In this document: one piece after another, positions 17,463 to 27,900 of the stretch
Numbering within the stretch: position 1 is the stretch's first letter
Layout of the letters: every line of letters starts with the position of its first letter
NCBI RefSeq assembly: GCF_022538055.1
Contig: NZ_JAKZAM010000023.1
Span: forward strand, 1 to 64,000
Reading direction: 5' to 3'
Source: Cognataquiflexum nitidum
GTDB taxonomy: Bacteria > Bacteroidota > Bacteroidia > Cytophagales > Cyclobacteriaceae
DNA length: 64,000 bases
The notes under the pieces: model-generated
Told to the model about the DNA's origin: nothing
Databases searched by the model: none
Seen by the model: the letters and a program-made list of their open reading frames with translations, nothing else
Program-made: the position numbers and the translations under genes

Positions 17463-20410
17463 GATTGATTTAAGACCTCTTTGATTTTCTTTAATAATTC
17501 TGATGCATCAATTGGTTTTGATACGTATCCTGTAAACCCGCTCTGGTCAATTTTTTCTATCAAATCCTGTTTGGCAGCTGCTGACAATGCAAGTACAGGT
17601 ACATTTGAAATGGATTTGATGATTTTGGTTGCTTCAAATCCATCCATGACCGGCATTTGAATATCCATCAAGACACAATCATACTTTTCATTTTTGATGG
17701 CATCGACGGCCTCCTGACCATTATTGACCCTATCATAATCAATCCCCCATTTTTTAATGATCTTTCCAAGGACAAGGGCGTTTACATCATTGTCTTCGGC
17801 CATCAATAATTTTATTTTGCTCAAAGGCAACATTGAACCGTTTTCCTTAGGCGTTACCGGTACAATCTGCTTTTTAGTTTTATCAAAAACAATTTCAAAA
17901 AAGAAAATTGATCCCAAACCTAATTCAGATTCGAGGCCAATTTGGCTTCCCATCTGCTCAAGCAATCTTTTTGTGATAGAAAGACCCAAACCAGTACCTC
18001 CGTATTTTTTACTAAACGAATGTTGGATTTGGTCAAACTGATTAAAAATCCTTGATTGATGTTCTTTTGCTATTCCTATTCCGGTATCTTTTACTGAAAA
18101 ATATACCTTGATTCTTTCTTCTGAATTTTCACTGAGCTTCACATTTATCTCCACCTCGCCATTATTTGTAAATTTCAAGGCATTGGTAACAAGGTTGTTT
18201 AACACTTGTGCTAGCCGCACTTTATCACCTTTTACCTCTTGATTCAATTCTTCCTGAATATTAAGGATCAATTTATTCCTACTGTCTTTGGCGTGAAATT
18301 CTAAGCCTTTGACTACCTGATTTACTACTTCTTTCAGGTTCATCGGATTATTTTCCAAAGTAAGCTTTCCGGCTTCGATTTTCTGATAATCCAACAAATC
18401 ATTGATCATGATAATCAGATTGTCTACAGCAAAATTGATGGTATTCAGGGCTGAGGCCTGATGAGAAGTATGGTCATCCTGAAGTAAGGTATAAACTGAA
18501 CCGGAGATTGCATTGAGTGGAGTCCTAAGTTCATGGCTGATCATCGATAAAAATTCCGATTTGATCTGGCTTGCTCTTTCAGCTTGTTCACGGGCATTTT
18601 TGAGATTTTCCTCAAATTTTTTCTGATCGGTAATGTCGGTAAGATATCCGTACCAGACCACATCTCCATTTTCCAATTGCTCAGGTTTTGCTGCTCCATA
18701 TACCCACTTAAACTGCCCATCTAACGACTCTTTTACCCTAAATTGACAATTCCAGGGCCTTAATGTCCTCGCTGAGGTTACAGTTGACGTAAGGACCAAT
18801 GCAATATCTTCGGGATGGACTTTATTGATAGCAAGACCTATGTCGCTAAAATCCTTAAGGTCTCCTTCTTTGATGCCCAGCAATTCTTTGATCCCAGGAC
18901 TCAGGTAAGAGAACTTCATCTGCCCTTCTTTATCAAGAACAAATTGATAAAGGGCTCCCGGAACCTGTTCTGTAAGGTGAAGTAGGAATTCGGAGGATTC
19001 CTGAAGTGTCTGCTCCAGCCCCACCCTTTCTGTAATATCCCTAGCAAAAGAAAGGACATATTTTATTTTATTAATTTCCACCAAACGGCAGTTCACCTCC
19101 ATGTGGAAAGTGGACTTATCCTGCCTGGAATATTGGGTTTTATAAATAAGGTTATTCTCATTGGTCAATTGGTAAATATGCTTTTCCCACTCAACTTCTT
19201 CAGTAAACCTTGTTTCAAAATCGCCAATCTTATATGACTTATCCTGCTTGGAAACTGTTCCCAGCTTTTGGTTTGCTTCTTGGTTTGTAAATATGATATT
19301 TCCTGAAATGTCTGATATCAAAATGGATTCCGGAGAATGCTCAAACATCTCTTTATATAAACCCAGCTCAACCATCAAGTCATTTTCATCGGAAATATCC
19401 CTGATTGTCCCAAAAACCTTGGAAATCGTGTTTTCTTTGAATTGTCCTTTCCCAATTATTCTGACCCATTTCTCTTTTGATTTTTTGGTAATTATTTTGA
19501 GTTTAAGATCAAAATCTCTTCCAATTGCCATCAATTCGGTAAGGGCCTTTTGAAAAACAGGACGGGAATCAGGCTGAAAATAAGTGTTGATTTCTTCTAT
19601 ACTGATACTATTTACTCTTTCAGATTCAAAAATCGCACAAAGTCCTTCATTCAAAATAACTTTATTTTCTGGAAGACTGACTTCCCAAACACCGGACTTG
19701 GAGACTATTTCACCCAGGTTGGTAAGTTCATTTTTCCATTTCACCTCCTCTTTGAGGAGTTTTTCTTGGGTAACATCCCTCCCAACAGCATAAAACACCC
19801 CTTCCAAGAAATTTACATTCCATTCAACCCATTTGTAGTCCCCCGCCATTGAAAGCATCCTAGCCTCAAAATGGGTAGCGGTAGTTCCGTTTTTGACCGA
19901 AAACAAAAGCTGCTGAACCTGGGGAAGATCTTCGGGATGAAAGAATTGACACAACTCTACATTTGTCATTTCATCGGGAGAATAACCAAGAACATCTTTT
20001 ACAGAATCACTTATCCAAGTGAGGAAGTTTTCTTGGCCAATACCGATTAGGTCTTGGACATTTTTAAAAAAAATTCCTGTTTCTTTCTTATTGGGCATCC
20101 CTTGGGTTCTCATTTCTTTTCCTTTGTAAAAAAGGAAATAGTTTGACCCATTGTCTTGTGGCAATTCAATGTTGAAAGCAAATTCATGATCATGGAAGCT
20201 TATGATCATTTCTTCACTGAAAATGTAGGAATTGATGTCCAACCCCAATCCTACCAGGGTTTTATCGACTAATTTGTCCCCAATTGTTTTGTCAAATGCC
20301 TCGTTTGTGTAAAAAATGTTATAAGGATAGGTATCATCAGCCAAGAAAACCATCTCTGATGATTCATATATAATCTTCTTGAATGTATTGTTAATACCTC
20401 TTTCCTTCAT
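17459..20410 (-). CDS. Hybrid sensor histidine kinase with multiple PAS domains and receiver
   Basis: The protein (about 983 residues from this ATG; another lies 9 bases upstream) has no transmembrane helix and is probably cytoplasmic. About five PAS folds precede the kinase, several ending in the typical DIT or DVT motif (AVGRDVTQE, SFARDITERV, GYLTDITDQK). The HisKA dimerisation helix with the phosphoacceptor His (SMISHELRTPLNAISG) lies at about 635-650. A HATPase domain carries the N box (NNLVTNALKF) and G boxes (DTGIGIA, GGTGLGLSI). The C-terminal receiver has the phosphoacceptor Asp in VLMDIQMPVMDG and a conserved Lys (SKPID). It relays a signal to an output elsewhere; no response regulator lies next to it. 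Confidence 0.93.
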   Translation of the reverse strand: MKERGINNTFKKIIYESSEMVFLADDTYPYNIFYTNEAFDKTIGDKLVDKTLVGLGLDINSYIFSEEMIISFHDHEFAFNIELPQDNGSNYFLFYKGKEMRTQGMPNKKETGIFFKNVQDLIGIGQENFLTWISDSVKDVLGYSPDEMTNVELCQFFHPEDLPQVQQLLFSVKNGTTATHFEARMLSMAGDYKWVEWNVNFLEGVFYAVGRDVTQEKLLKEEVKWKNELTNLGEIVSKSGVWEVSLPENKVILNEGLCAIFESERVNSISIEEINTYFQPDSRPVFQKALTELMAIGRDFDLKLKIITKKSKEKWVRIIGKGQFKENTISKVFGTIRDISDENDLMVELGLYKEMFEHSPESILISDISGNIIFTNQEANQKLGTVSKQDKSYKIGDFETRFTEEVEWEKHIYQLTNENNLIYKTQYSRQDKSTFHMEVNCRLVEINKIKYVLSFARDITERVGLEQTLQESSEFLLHLTEQVPGALYQFVLDKEGQMKFSYLSPGIKELLGIKEGDLKDFSDIGLAINKVHPEDIALVLTSTVTSARTLRPWNCQFRVKESLDGQFKWVYGAAKPEQLENGDVVWYGYLTDITDQKKFEENLKNAREQAERASQIKSEFLSMISHELRTPLNAISGSVYTLLQDDHTSHQASALNTINFAVDNLIIMINDLLDYQKIEAGKLTLENNPMNLKEVVNQVVKGLEFHAKDSRNKLILNIQEELNQEVKGDKVRLAQVLNNLVTNALKFTNNGEVEINVKLSENSEERIKVYFSVKDTGIGIAKEHQSRIFNQFDQIQHSFSKKYGGTGLGLSITKRLLEQMGSQIGLESELGLGSIFFFEIVFDKTKKQIVPVTPKENGSMLPLSKIKLLMAEDNDVNALVLGKIIKKWGIDYDRVNNGQEAVDAIKNEKYDCVLMDIQMPVMDGFEATKIIKSISNVPVLALSAAAKQDLIEKIDQSGFTGYVSKPIDASELLKKIKEVLNQS

Positions 20411-20553
20411 GAGAAACAATGCTCTGGAAACTAAAATAAAATCTATTTGTAATGGGTGTTAAGCTTTTTGTAAACTTATGTTGTAAACATACATTAAATT
20501 GTTTTTTGACACAAATAAATTGTAATTAAATATATAAAAAAATGTTGTTTACA

Positions 20554-21777
20554 TCATATACCGAATTCAACCTGAAACATTCCCGTCCAAGAGTTTCCTG
20601 CATTTTCAAAACCTGAAAGCCCCTCCAGCCACTTGTAACCAACATTTCCTTGAAGTTTTATCCTATGCCCGTTGATATAATAGGTATATCCGATAAGGGC
20701 CTCATCTACCCTACTCTGAAACTCTGAGATCGACCGGTCGGGTAATACGTAGGAATACCTCACTGCAACTTCTGATTTTCGACTCATCATCTTACTGATC
20801 TGCACATTCAGACCTTGCCCTACCTGAACAAAACGAATGTCTCCTTCATCATTGGATGTAATGGGATTAGAACTTTTCCTTTGAAAATACTCCATCAAAA
20901 TTGAATTTCCACGGTATTTAAATACACCATCAGCAATAAAGCTATTCAAATTCCTGTTTTCAAACAATGGCATACCGAGTTGTCCCCCTGTGCGACTTGC
21001 TTTAAGATTCCTGGAAAAGGTCAGTCCAATGGCAAGTTTGGGATTTTCCTCAAATTCTATGTCCCCTTCGGAATAATCCCCATTGTTGGTAAACAATCCA
21101 AAAGGAAGAAACTCTACCCTGCCGGTATATGCCAATCCATTATTGGTCTTGGAAGCATTCCTTCCTTCTCCTGTGGTTATCGCTCCTTTCAATTGCATAA
21201 ATGAATTGTCACCTGTTTTTTTGGTGAAATATCCAAAAAAACCAAAATCCCGGTCAATTGTGAAGGCAGCATTTGCAATCGACCTATCAGCAAACTGAAG
21301 ATTTCCCGAGCTGATGACACGTTGTCTGTTTCCCGGCAATTTTGATTGACCAAAGCCAAAATAAAAATTCTTATGGGCAAAATAATAGACGATAGCATCC
21401 CTTAGCGGCTGTGCGACATTACTTGACTCCAAATCAAGATCAGCTTTTGAAAAACCCAATTGAATATAATATTGGAACTTCGGATTCAAAATAAACCCAT
21501 CGAATCTCAACCGAAGTCTCCTCACTCTCATTTCAAATTCATTGATACTAAAATCATCCCCATCTAGGGTATTGAACCCTGCTCTATTTTGCATCCTAAA
21601 CCTCAGATTCATCAAAAAAAGAGAATCTTTCGAAAAACCGATTCCTTCATCCACATTCAAAAGGGCGCGCTCATCAGACTCTACGGTCTGTCCTAATGAG
21701 ATATGGCCACCGACAGAAAAAAGCGAAAATAAAATCACAAAAAAACAGATTTGGGATTTTTGGATTGTGTGAATCAT
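20554..21777 (-). CDS. Outer-membrane porin, OprO/OprP (phosphate-selective porin) family
   Basis: The 407-residue protein has a signal peptide (MIHTIQKSQICFFVILFSLF, cleaved near LGQ) and then alternating beta strands of a 16-strand barrel with aromatic residues at the strand ends. The pattern FEMRVRRLRLRFDGFILNPK, then FQYYIQLGFS, is typical of the OprO/OprP family used for polyphosphate or other anions, and the C terminus ends in a hydrophobic strand (FQVEFGI). Family membership is clear but the solute is not. An ATG 12 bases upstream is an alternative. It lies 81 bases after acn, separated by a terminator. Confidence 0.82.
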   Translation of the reverse strand: MIHTIQKSQICFFVILFSLFSVGGHISLGQTVESDERALLNVDEGIGFSKDSLFLMNLRFRMQNRAGFNTLDGDDFSINEFEMRVRRLRLRFDGFILNPKFQYYIQLGFSKADLDLESSNVAQPLRDAIVYYFAHKNFYFGFGQSKLPGNRQRVISSGNLQFADRSIANAAFTIDRDFGFFGYFTKKTGDNSFMQLKGAITTGEGRNASKTNNGLAYTGRVEFLPFGLFTNNGDYSEGDIEFEENPKLAIGLTFSRNLKASRTGGQLGMPLFENRNLNSFIADGVFKYRGNSILMEYFQRKSSNPITSNDEGDIRFVQVGQGLNVQISKMMSRKSEVAVRYSYVLPDRSISEFQSRVDEALIGYTYYINGHRIKLQGNVGYKWLEGLSGFENAGNSWTGMFQVEFGI

Positions 21778-21823
21778 TTTAAAAAACATTTTCTTTTCAA
21801 TTTGAAAATTACGCTAAACAAAA

Positions 21824-21849
21824 GGGCTGTAGAATTGAATCTACAGCCC
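21824..21849 (-). terminator. Rho-independent terminator of acn
   Basis: A perfect 10-bp stem GGGCTGTAGA/TCTACAGCCC (21824-21833, 21840-21849) with a 6-base loop lies 22 bases after the acn stop on the minus strand, followed by TTTTGTTT. Confidence 0.9.
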
Positions 21850-21871
21850 ATATTTAATTTGTTTATAGAAA

Positions 21872-24133
21872 TTAAATTTCCTCCTTGATCAAATTCAACG
21901 CAGAACCTGCCACAAACCAACCAATCTGTCCATCATTATAGGTATGATTGACTTTGATTTCATTCTTGGTCCCATCGGCATGGTTCAGGACAACAGTCAA
22001 TGGCTGTCCCGGTTTGAAATCAGCCAAACCTACAATGTCGATGGAATCATCTTCCTGAATCAAATCATAATCCGAAGGATTGGCAAATGTAAGGGCCAAC
22101 ATACCTTGTTTTTTAAGGTTTGTTTCATGGATTCGGGCAAATGATTTTACCAATATAGCTCTGACCCCCAAAAACCTTGGTTCCATAGCCGCATGCTCTC
22201 TTGAAGAACCTTCTCCATAATTCTCATCACCCACTACGATGGACCCAATTCCATGCTGCTTGTAATGGCGCTGAACAGAAGGTACCTCTCCATACTCTCC
22301 GGTAAGTTGGTTTTTGACTTTATTTGTTTCAAGATTAAAGGCATTTACTGCCCCAATAAGCATGTTATTGGAAATATTATCCAAATGGCCTCTAAATCTC
22401 AGCCAAGGACCTGCCATAGATATGTGGTCTGTAGTACATTTTCCTTTAGCCTTAATTAGAAGTTTCAAGCCTTTGAGATCTGTACCCTCCCATGCTTTAA
22501 ACGGTTCGAGTAATTGCAACCTTTCAGATTTTGGATCCACGAGAACACTTACTTTTGAGCCATCTTTTGCAGGTGCCTGATAACCCGCATCCTCCACTGC
22601 AAAACCTTTAGTAGGCAATTCCAAGCCGCTTGGTTCTTCAAGCCTTACTGAATTACCTTCTTCATTTACAAGTGAATCGGTCAAAGGATTGAAAGTCAAG
22701 TCTCCTGCTATAGCCATAGCAGTTACAATTTCCGGAGATGCCACAAATGAGTGTGTGTTTGGATTTCCATCGGCTCTTTTTGCAAAATTCCTATTGAAAG
22801 AGGTGATAATTGAGTTTTTGGCCTGCTTTTCAGCTCCATGCCTTGCCCATTGACCTATACATGGACCACAAGCATTTGCCAATACAACCCCCCCCATCTT
22901 CTCAAAAGTGCCTAGAAAGCCATCTCTTTCCACTGTGAACCTAACTTGTTCAGATCCTGGAGTGATGGTATATTCAGATTTGGCAATCAGTTTTTTATCT
23001 ACAGCCTGTTGTGCCAATGAAGCAGCTCTAGAAATGTCTTCATAAGAGGAATTAGTACATGACCCAATCAATCCAACTTCTAATTTGGCGGGCCATCCAT
23101 TTTCTTTAACGGCTGCTGCAAATTTGGAAATTGGCCAGGCAAGATCCGGGGTGAAAGGACCATTGATGTGAGGTTCGAGGGTCGAAAGATTAATTTCAAT
23201 AACTTGGTCGAAGTATTTCTCAGGATTGGCATAAACCTCGTCATCTCCGGTAAGATGGGATTTTATCGTATTTGCCATATCAGCAATATCTCCTCTTTCG
23301 GTTCCCCTGAGATATGCTTCAGATTTTTCATCATAACCAAAAATAGAAGTCGTTGCACCGATTTCAGCACCCATGTTACAGATCGTGCCTTTTCCTGTGG
23401 CGGATAGGGACCTTGCACCATCTCCAAAATATTCAACCACTGCACCTGTTCCACCTTTTACCGTAAGTATGCCGGCTACCTTTAAGATAACATCTTTGGC
23501 TGACGTCCAGCCCGAAAGTCTCCCTGTCAATTTAACTCCGATTAACTTTGGGAACTTCAATTCCCAAGGCAAACCGGCCATCACATCACAGGCATCTGCA
23601 CCGCCCACCCCTATGGCTATCATTCCAAGACCACCGGCATTAGGGGTATGGGAATCTGTTCCTATCATCATTCCACCCGGGAAAGCATAATTTTCCAAAA
23701 CAACCTGGTGGATAATCCCCGCACCTGGTTTCCAAAATCCTATCCCATATTTATTTGAGACCGAAGAAAGGAAGTCATAGACCTCTTTGTTTTTGTCATT
23801 GGCCTTCTTAAGGTCAGCCAAGGCACCTACTTCTGCCTGAATCAGGTGATCACAGTGTACAGTAGAAGGAACTGCGACTTTATCTCTTCCTGCCTGCATA
23901 AATTGCAAAAGCGCCATTTGGGCTGTGGCATCTTGCATGGCGACCCTGTCAGGATTAAAATCAACGTATGACACACCTCTATCGAAAGACGAATTTGCTT
24001 CGCCTTCCGTCAGGTGCGCATATAATATTTTTTCTGTCAAGGTCAGTGGTTTTCCTACTGCTTTTCTGGCAGCCTCTACCCTTGAGGGAAATTTGGAGTA
24101 GACCGCCTTGATCATTTCTATATCAAATGCCAT
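21872..24133 (-). CDS. acn: Aconitate hydratase
   Basis: This 753-residue enzyme interconverts citrate and isocitrate through cis-aconitate in the TCA cycle. The [4Fe-4S] cluster ligands are visible: Cys359 in [12 protein letters not shown] and Cys422 and Cys425 in [10 protein letters not shown]. The C-terminal swivel domain carries the [10 protein letters not shown] and [11 protein letters not shown] motifs. The length matches mitochondrial-type aconitases common in Bacteroidota. The gene stands alone, with a TAnnTTTG box upstream and a strong hairpin terminator after it. Confidence 0.97.
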   Translation of the reverse strand: MAFDIEMIKAVYSKFPSRVEAARKAVGKPLTLTEKILYAHLTEGEANSSFDRGVSYVDFNPDRVAMQDATAQMALLQFMQAGRDKVAVPSTVHCDHLIQAEVGALADLKKANDKNKEVYDFLSSVSNKYGIGFWKPGAGIIHQVVLENYAFPGGMMIGTDSHTPNAGGLGMIAIGVGGADACDVMAGLPWELKFPKLIGVKLTGRLSGWTSAKDVILKVAGILTVKGGTGAVVEYFGDGARSLSATGKGTICNMGAEIGATTSIFGYDEKSEAYLRGTERGDIADMANTIKSHLTGDDEVYANPEKYFDQVIEINLSTLEPHINGPFTPDLAWPISKFAAAVKENGWPAKLEVGLIGSCTNSSYEDISRAASLAQQAVDKKLIAKSEYTITPGSEQVRFTVERDGFLGTFEKMGGVVLANACGPCIGQWARHGAEKQAKNSIITSFNRNFAKRADGNPNTHSFVASPEIVTAMAIAGDLTFNPLTDSLVNEEGNSVRLEEPSGLELPTKGFAVEDAGYQAPAKDGSKVSVLVDPKSERLQLLEPFKAWEGTDLKGLKLLIKAKGKCTTDHISMAGPWLRFRGHLDNISNNMLIGAVNAFNLETNKVKNQLTGEYGEVPSVQRHYKQHGIGSIVVGDENYGEGSSREHAAMEPRFLGVRAILVKSFARIHETNLKKQGMLALTFANPSDYDLIQEDDSIDIVGLADFKPGQPLTVVLNHADGTKNEIKVNHTYNDGQIGWFVAGSALNLIKEEI

Positions 24134-24618
24134 TGGGAATTGTATTTAAAATGTTGAGAAGGTTATTTTAATCGTTCGCAAAGATAAAAAAACAGGTCAA
24201 AATTGGAAGTGTTTTCATATAACCTATGCTATTTATTTAGCAACATGAATTCAAATTTAAATCTCTCCCAAAATAATGATTGTCCCTTACTTTGTCTAAG
24301 ACATACATATTACCTACGGCAGAAAATATTCTTAGTTGCTGGTATTTCTGGCCCATCCCAAAATCTCGATACCATTTATCTTTTTTTTTGAAAAAATTAT
24401 TTCCGTTATGACCAAAATTCCAAGATTGCCGGATTTTGGTTTCAGTTTTAGAAATTGTTTTTTGACAGTTAAATAAGTGTTTTTTATCAATAATTTGCCA
24501 GTAATTTATTTCAATAAATTTACCTTAAATTAATTTTTTAAAAGTCCCATTCAGAAAATACCCTATCCTTTGGTTTCAAAAATGGCTACATTTCTGATCT
24601 TAATCAAATCCAAATAGC
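24134..24618. other. 485-base regulatory gap between divergent acn and kinase genes
   Basis: No gene is supported here; a 62-codon frame at 24203 has no coding features. The stretch holds the acn promoter at its left end, an inverted repeat ACCAAAAT/ATTTTGGT (24411-24418 and 24433-24440), and a perfect AT palindrome AATTTATT-TC-AATAAATT (24503-24520) about 100 bases before the kinase start. These may be binding sites or structured leader parts. Confidence 0.5.
24179..24186 (-). promoter_or_regulatory. -7 promoter box of acn
   Basis: On the minus strand TATCTTTG fits the Bacteroidota -7 consensus exactly, 45 bases before the acn start codon. I see no TTG at the usual -33 distance. Confidence 0.5.
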
Positions 24619-26373
24619 GTGGAACTAAATATTTTTTCTGTAACCCTTCTGGTTTCGGGAATTATTGTAGCTGCGATTTCCACTGTAATCATTTACAGGT
24701 TAGGCAACGCCGTGAGGTGGTTTGCATTTACCATGTTGTTTGTGTCTATCTGGGCACTTGCATATGGTTTTGAGCTTTCTAGCAAAAGACTTGAAGCTAT
24801 GCTTTTCTGGATCAAAATAGAGTACATCGGAATTGCCCTGGCTCCCGGAACCTGGCTCTGGTTTTGTCTCAGGTATACAGGAATGGAGCATTATACCCGT
24901 CCGAAAATCGCATTTCTTGTTTTTGGGATTCCCGCCTTGACCTTCTTGATGGTACTAACCAACGAATTTCACCATTTACACTATCGGGAGGTAATGGTGG
25001 ATAATTCAGGACCGTTTCCTTTGTTGGCCATAAAGGCGGGCCCGTACTATTTTATTCATCTTTCTTTTTTTTATATTTCTCTTTTCACAGGAATAATTAT
25101 CTTATTCTACAAATTCAAAAACGCAGACCCGATATTCAAAAAACAAAACAATCTTCTTCTTTTGGCAGGATTGTTTCCTTGGGCCTTTAATATAGTCTAT
25201 ATTCTTGGATTCAGACCCTTTGGTCATATCGATCTTACTCCATACGCATTTTTATTTATGTACATTTTTGTGGGGATTGCTTTGATACGATTTGACCTTT
25301 TCAGCATAAAGCCAATCGCAAGGGATAAGGTTTTTGAAGTTATTTCGAAGGGAATTTTGGTATTGGATCCTAATTCGAGGGTCATCGATTTTAATCCATA
25401 TATGGAGAAAATCCTGGAGCAGCCTGTATCAAATTTTATCGGGCGAGGGCTTGAATATATTTTTGGAAACAGCTCGGAATTTGAAGCTCATTTAAGTCAT
25501 AAAGAAAAAATTAATGTAGAATCATCCCTCAATCTTACATCGGGACAAAAAGACATTGCCATCGAATATGTCCCTATCAAAGATAAAAAAGGGGGTTTTC
25601 TTGGTATGATGCTTATTTTTGAGGACATCACCGAAAAAAAAACCATTGAAAATCAGATCAAAAAACAAGCTGAAGAACTTAAAAATCTCAACTCCCTTAA
25701 AGATAAACTTTTTACAATCATCTCACATGATTTAAAAGGTCCGATTTTTGGAATACGAGAATTGATAAAACTTTCATTTGAAGGTGTAATCAGCCAAAAA
25801 GAATTTTTGGATATCCTGCCTGAAATCAATAAAAATATGGATTCAGTCTCTATACTGCTGGAGAATTTATTGGCTTGGACCAGCAGTCAGCTGAAAGGAG
25901 AATATCTTGAAAAACAGATTTTTGAGCTAGACAAGCTTGTAGAACAACAGATCTCACTTTTTGAGAAAAAAACCCAAGAAAAAGGAATCACCCTTTCTCT
26001 TCAAAAGTATGGAAACCTTCAGGTTTTTGCTGATAAAAACATGATAGATTTGGCTATAAGAAACCTTATCAGCAATGCTATAAAATTTTCGGGAAAAGGC
26101 GATCTGGTAACAGTTTTTCTAAAAGAGAACAAGGAAAATGTAACCGTTAAAATCAAAGATACCGGATTAGGAATTTCAGAAGAAAATCTGGAAAAACTAA
26201 GAAAACGAGAATCATTCACCACCATAGGGAAAAACAAAGAATCAGGTACTGGACTGGGCATGCTACTAGTGCATGATTATGTCATTAAAAACCAAGGGGA
26301 ATTAAAGATCCAAAGTCAACTTGGAAAAGGAAGTGAATTCAGCTTCAGCATTCCCAAAAGAGAACAGTTATAA
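24619..26373 (+). CDS. Membrane sensor histidine kinase with 7TM N-terminal region and PAS
   Basis: The protein has 584 residues and the first codon is GTG. About seven hydrophobic helices (residues 1-225) match the histidine-kinase N-terminal 7TM sensor module. A PAS domain (about 235-345, ending FEDITEKKT) follows, then a HisKA helix with the phosphoacceptor His (IISHDLKGPIFGIREL, about 370) and a HATPase domain (RNLISNAIKFSGKGD, KDTGLGISE, SGTGLGMLLV). The ATP lid is shortened, as in many PAS-linked kinases of this phylum. The gene is divergent from acn and convergent with the LuxC-like gene. Both stops lie in the hexamer TTATAA (26368-26373). No response regulator is adjacent. Confidence 0.92.
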   Translation: MELNIFSVTLLVSGIIVAAISTVIIYRLGNAVRWFAFTMLFVSIWALAYGFELSSKRLEAMLFWIKIEYIGIALAPGTWLWFCLRYTGMEHYTRPKIAFLVFGIPALTFLMVLTNEFHHLHYREVMVDNSGPFPLLAIKAGPYYFIHLSFFYISLFTGIIILFYKFKNADPIFKKQNNLLLLAGLFPWAFNIVYILGFRPFGHIDLTPYAFLFMYIFVGIALIRFDLFSIKPIARDKVFEVISKGILVLDPNSRVIDFNPYMEKILEQPVSNFIGRGLEYIFGNSSEFEAHLSHKEKINVESSLNLTSGQKDIAIEYVPIKDKKGGFLGMMLIFEDITEKKTIENQIKKQAEELKNLNSLKDKLFTIISHDLKGPIFGIRELIKLSFEGVISQKEFLDILPEINKNMDSVSILLENLLAWTSSQLKGEYLEKQIFELDKLVEQQISLFEKKTQEKGITLSLQKYGNLQVFADKNMIDLAIRNLISNAIKFSGKGDLVTVFLKENKENVTVKIKDTGLGISEENLEKLRKRESFTTIGKNKESGTGLGMLLVHDYVIKNQGELKIQSQLGKGSEFSFSIPKREQL

Positions 26374-27384
26374 ATTTTTTAAGAAGAGCATGGTATCAAT
26401 ACCATCGGCATAATCATTCAAGGCTGGACATTGGGCCTGCCCAAATGGTGTACTACCTAAAAACCACCCACCCTTGGTAACAATGCATTGAATTTTGTCT
26501 GTGATGGCCGAAACCAACTCATTTAGTTCCCTTTGACTTTGGTAAACCTCATAATAAAGCACTGAGATGGGTGAAACAACACCTTGATTTTCTTGAAGAA
26601 TTAGAAACCCGTTGTCAAGGTGCATTTCCTTATTGACCAGCAATATTGATTTGTTGTATTCGTAATTATTAAAATATTTATGGTTATTGGCCATTTCACT
26701 AAAATCCCCAATAGAATCCAAGAATGAAACAAGAATTTCCCTATCCGGAACAAAAATCTTGGAAACATTTCTACAGCCCAAGCCATAATATTGGAAGATG
26801 TCTTTCGCTAAATCACCAAAATCATCCTTTGACTCCGTTCCATCCAATATACCTACAGAAGTCCTGTTTTTTCTGATAATATTGGGATATTTACCAAAGT
26901 AATATTCAAAATACCTTGCTGAATTGTCACTACCTGTGGCGATGTAGGCATCCTTATTTTTAAGCATATCCTCCACCAAAATCAAGGACTTAATTCTTGG
27001 TTCTATAGAAACCAATTTATCAATCAGCCAGCCAATTAAAATCTGATCAGTGGAGCTCGTTTTGATACAGGCCCGATGGCCAGCCATCAAAACACACATC
27101 AAGTCATGAAATCCGACAGCAGGTATATTCCCTGCCATAAGAATCCCTACTGATTTTGGGTCAATTTTTTCAGCAAGTGCATATTCAGACAGCCAGTTTT
27201 TCAATCTGTCCTTATTCAAAAAAACCAAAAGTGCATCTAGCGCATTTTTCGTCTGTGCAGGTGTAAACCAATTGTTATGGTTTTCTACCCTCCTGTACAA
27301 ATTGGACAATTCCTCTTCAGAACTATTTTCAATTAAACTTCCGAGTTTTGCAAATGCATCAAGTCTCTCTTCGAGGGTCATCAT
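26368..27384 (-). CDS. LuxC-like acyl-CoA reductase
   Basis: The protein (338 residues from this ATG; a further in-frame ATG gives 349) belongs to the acyl-CoA reductase family of the aldehyde dehydrogenase superfamily, in which LuxC reduces activated fatty acids to aldehydes. It contains the motifs VGILMAGNIPAVGFHD near residue 80 and GLGCRNVSKIFVPD near 205, whose Cys is the probable acyl-accepting residue. No luciferase or LuxD/LuxE partner is present, so the substrate is unknown. The gene is divergent from a two-cluster ferredoxin, which could donate electrons; that link is inference. Confidence 0.86.
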   Translation of the reverse strand: MMTLEERLDAFAKLGSLIENSSEEELSNLYRRVENHNNWFTPAQTKNALDALLVFLNKDRLKNWLSEYALAEKIDPKSVGILMAGNIPAVGFHDLMCVLMAGHRACIKTSSTDQILIGWLIDKLVSIEPRIKSLILVEDMLKNKDAYIATGSDNSARYFEYYFGKYPNIIRKNRTSVGILDGTESKDDFGDLAKDIFQYYGLGCRNVSKIFVPDREILVSFLDSIGDFSEMANNHKYFNNYEYNKSILLVNKEMHLDNGFLILQENQGVVSPISVLYYEVYQSQRELNELVSAITDKIQCIVTKGGWFLGSTPFGQAQCPALNDYADGIDTMLFLKNL

Positions 27385-27473
27385 TTTTGGTTGTTTTGGC
27401 AAAGATATCCAATTCAAAACAATAATGATTTTTGAAATATTGAAAATAAATTACTTAGCATGACAACTTTTTA

Positions 27474-27505
27474 TTGCAGGATTGGTTAATTGATTGTTAA
27501 TTTTG
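27474..27505 (+). promoter_or_regulatory. Promoter of the ferredoxin gene
   Basis: TTG at 27474-27476 and TAATTTTG at 27498-27505 are separated by 21 bases, the spacing and sequences expected for the primary Bacteroidota sigma factor. The start codon lies 20 bases downstream. It is the best promoter seen in the window. Confidence 0.75.
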
Positions 27506-27525
27506 GGCAACAAAAAATAAGGATT

Positions 27526-27873
27526 ATGGCTATAATGATAACCGATGAGTGCATCAATTGTGGTGCCTGCGAACCAGAATGTCCTAATACTGCCATTTAT
27601 GAAGGTGGGATTGAATGGACTTGGGCCGGTGGTACCAAGTTAAAGGAAGTAACTCTTCCAGATGGGACCGTTGTAAATGCCAATGAAAAACAAGAACCAA
27701 GGTCTGATGAGTTTTACTATATAGTCACTGAAAAATGTACAGAATGCACCGGGTTTCATGAGGAACCACAATGTGCGGCAGTTTGTCCAGTGGATTGCTG
27801 TGTAGACGATCCTGATCACCGAGAGACGGAAGAAGACCTGATGTCCAAAAAGCTTTTCATGCATGGCGAATAA
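27526..27873 (+). CDS. Ferredoxin with two 4Fe-4S clusters (YfhL/Alvin type)
   Basis: The 115-residue protein begins [20 protein letters not shown], giving the first cluster motif CxxCxxCxxxCP. The second cluster motif, [18 protein letters not shown], has the longer spacer typical of the Allochromatium/YfhL ferredoxins. An extra Cys pair (DCC) follows. The clusters carry single electrons at low potential in the cytoplasm. It is transcribed divergently from the LuxC-like reductase from a clear promoter and ends at a terminator. Confidence 0.95.
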   Translation: MAIMITDECINCGACEPECPNTAIYEGGIEWTWAGGTKLKEVTLPDGTVVNANEKQEPRSDEFYYIVTEKCTECTGFHEEPQCAAVCPVDCCVDDPDHRETEEDLMSKKLFMHGE

Positions 27874-27900
27874 AAAGAGGGAGAACCCTCTTTTTATTTT
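27872..27900 (+). terminator. Rho-independent terminator of the ferredoxin gene
   Basis: A 10-bp stem AAAAAGAGGG/CCCTCTTTTT (27872-27881, 27886-27895) with an AGAA loop continues into TTTTTATTTT. It starts inside the stop codon. Confidence 0.92.

Noticed and set aside
24203..24391. 62-codon frame upstream of the 7TM kinase
   Set aside because: It covers the acn promoter region, is Cys- and Tyr-rich in a random way, and shows no start context or domain.
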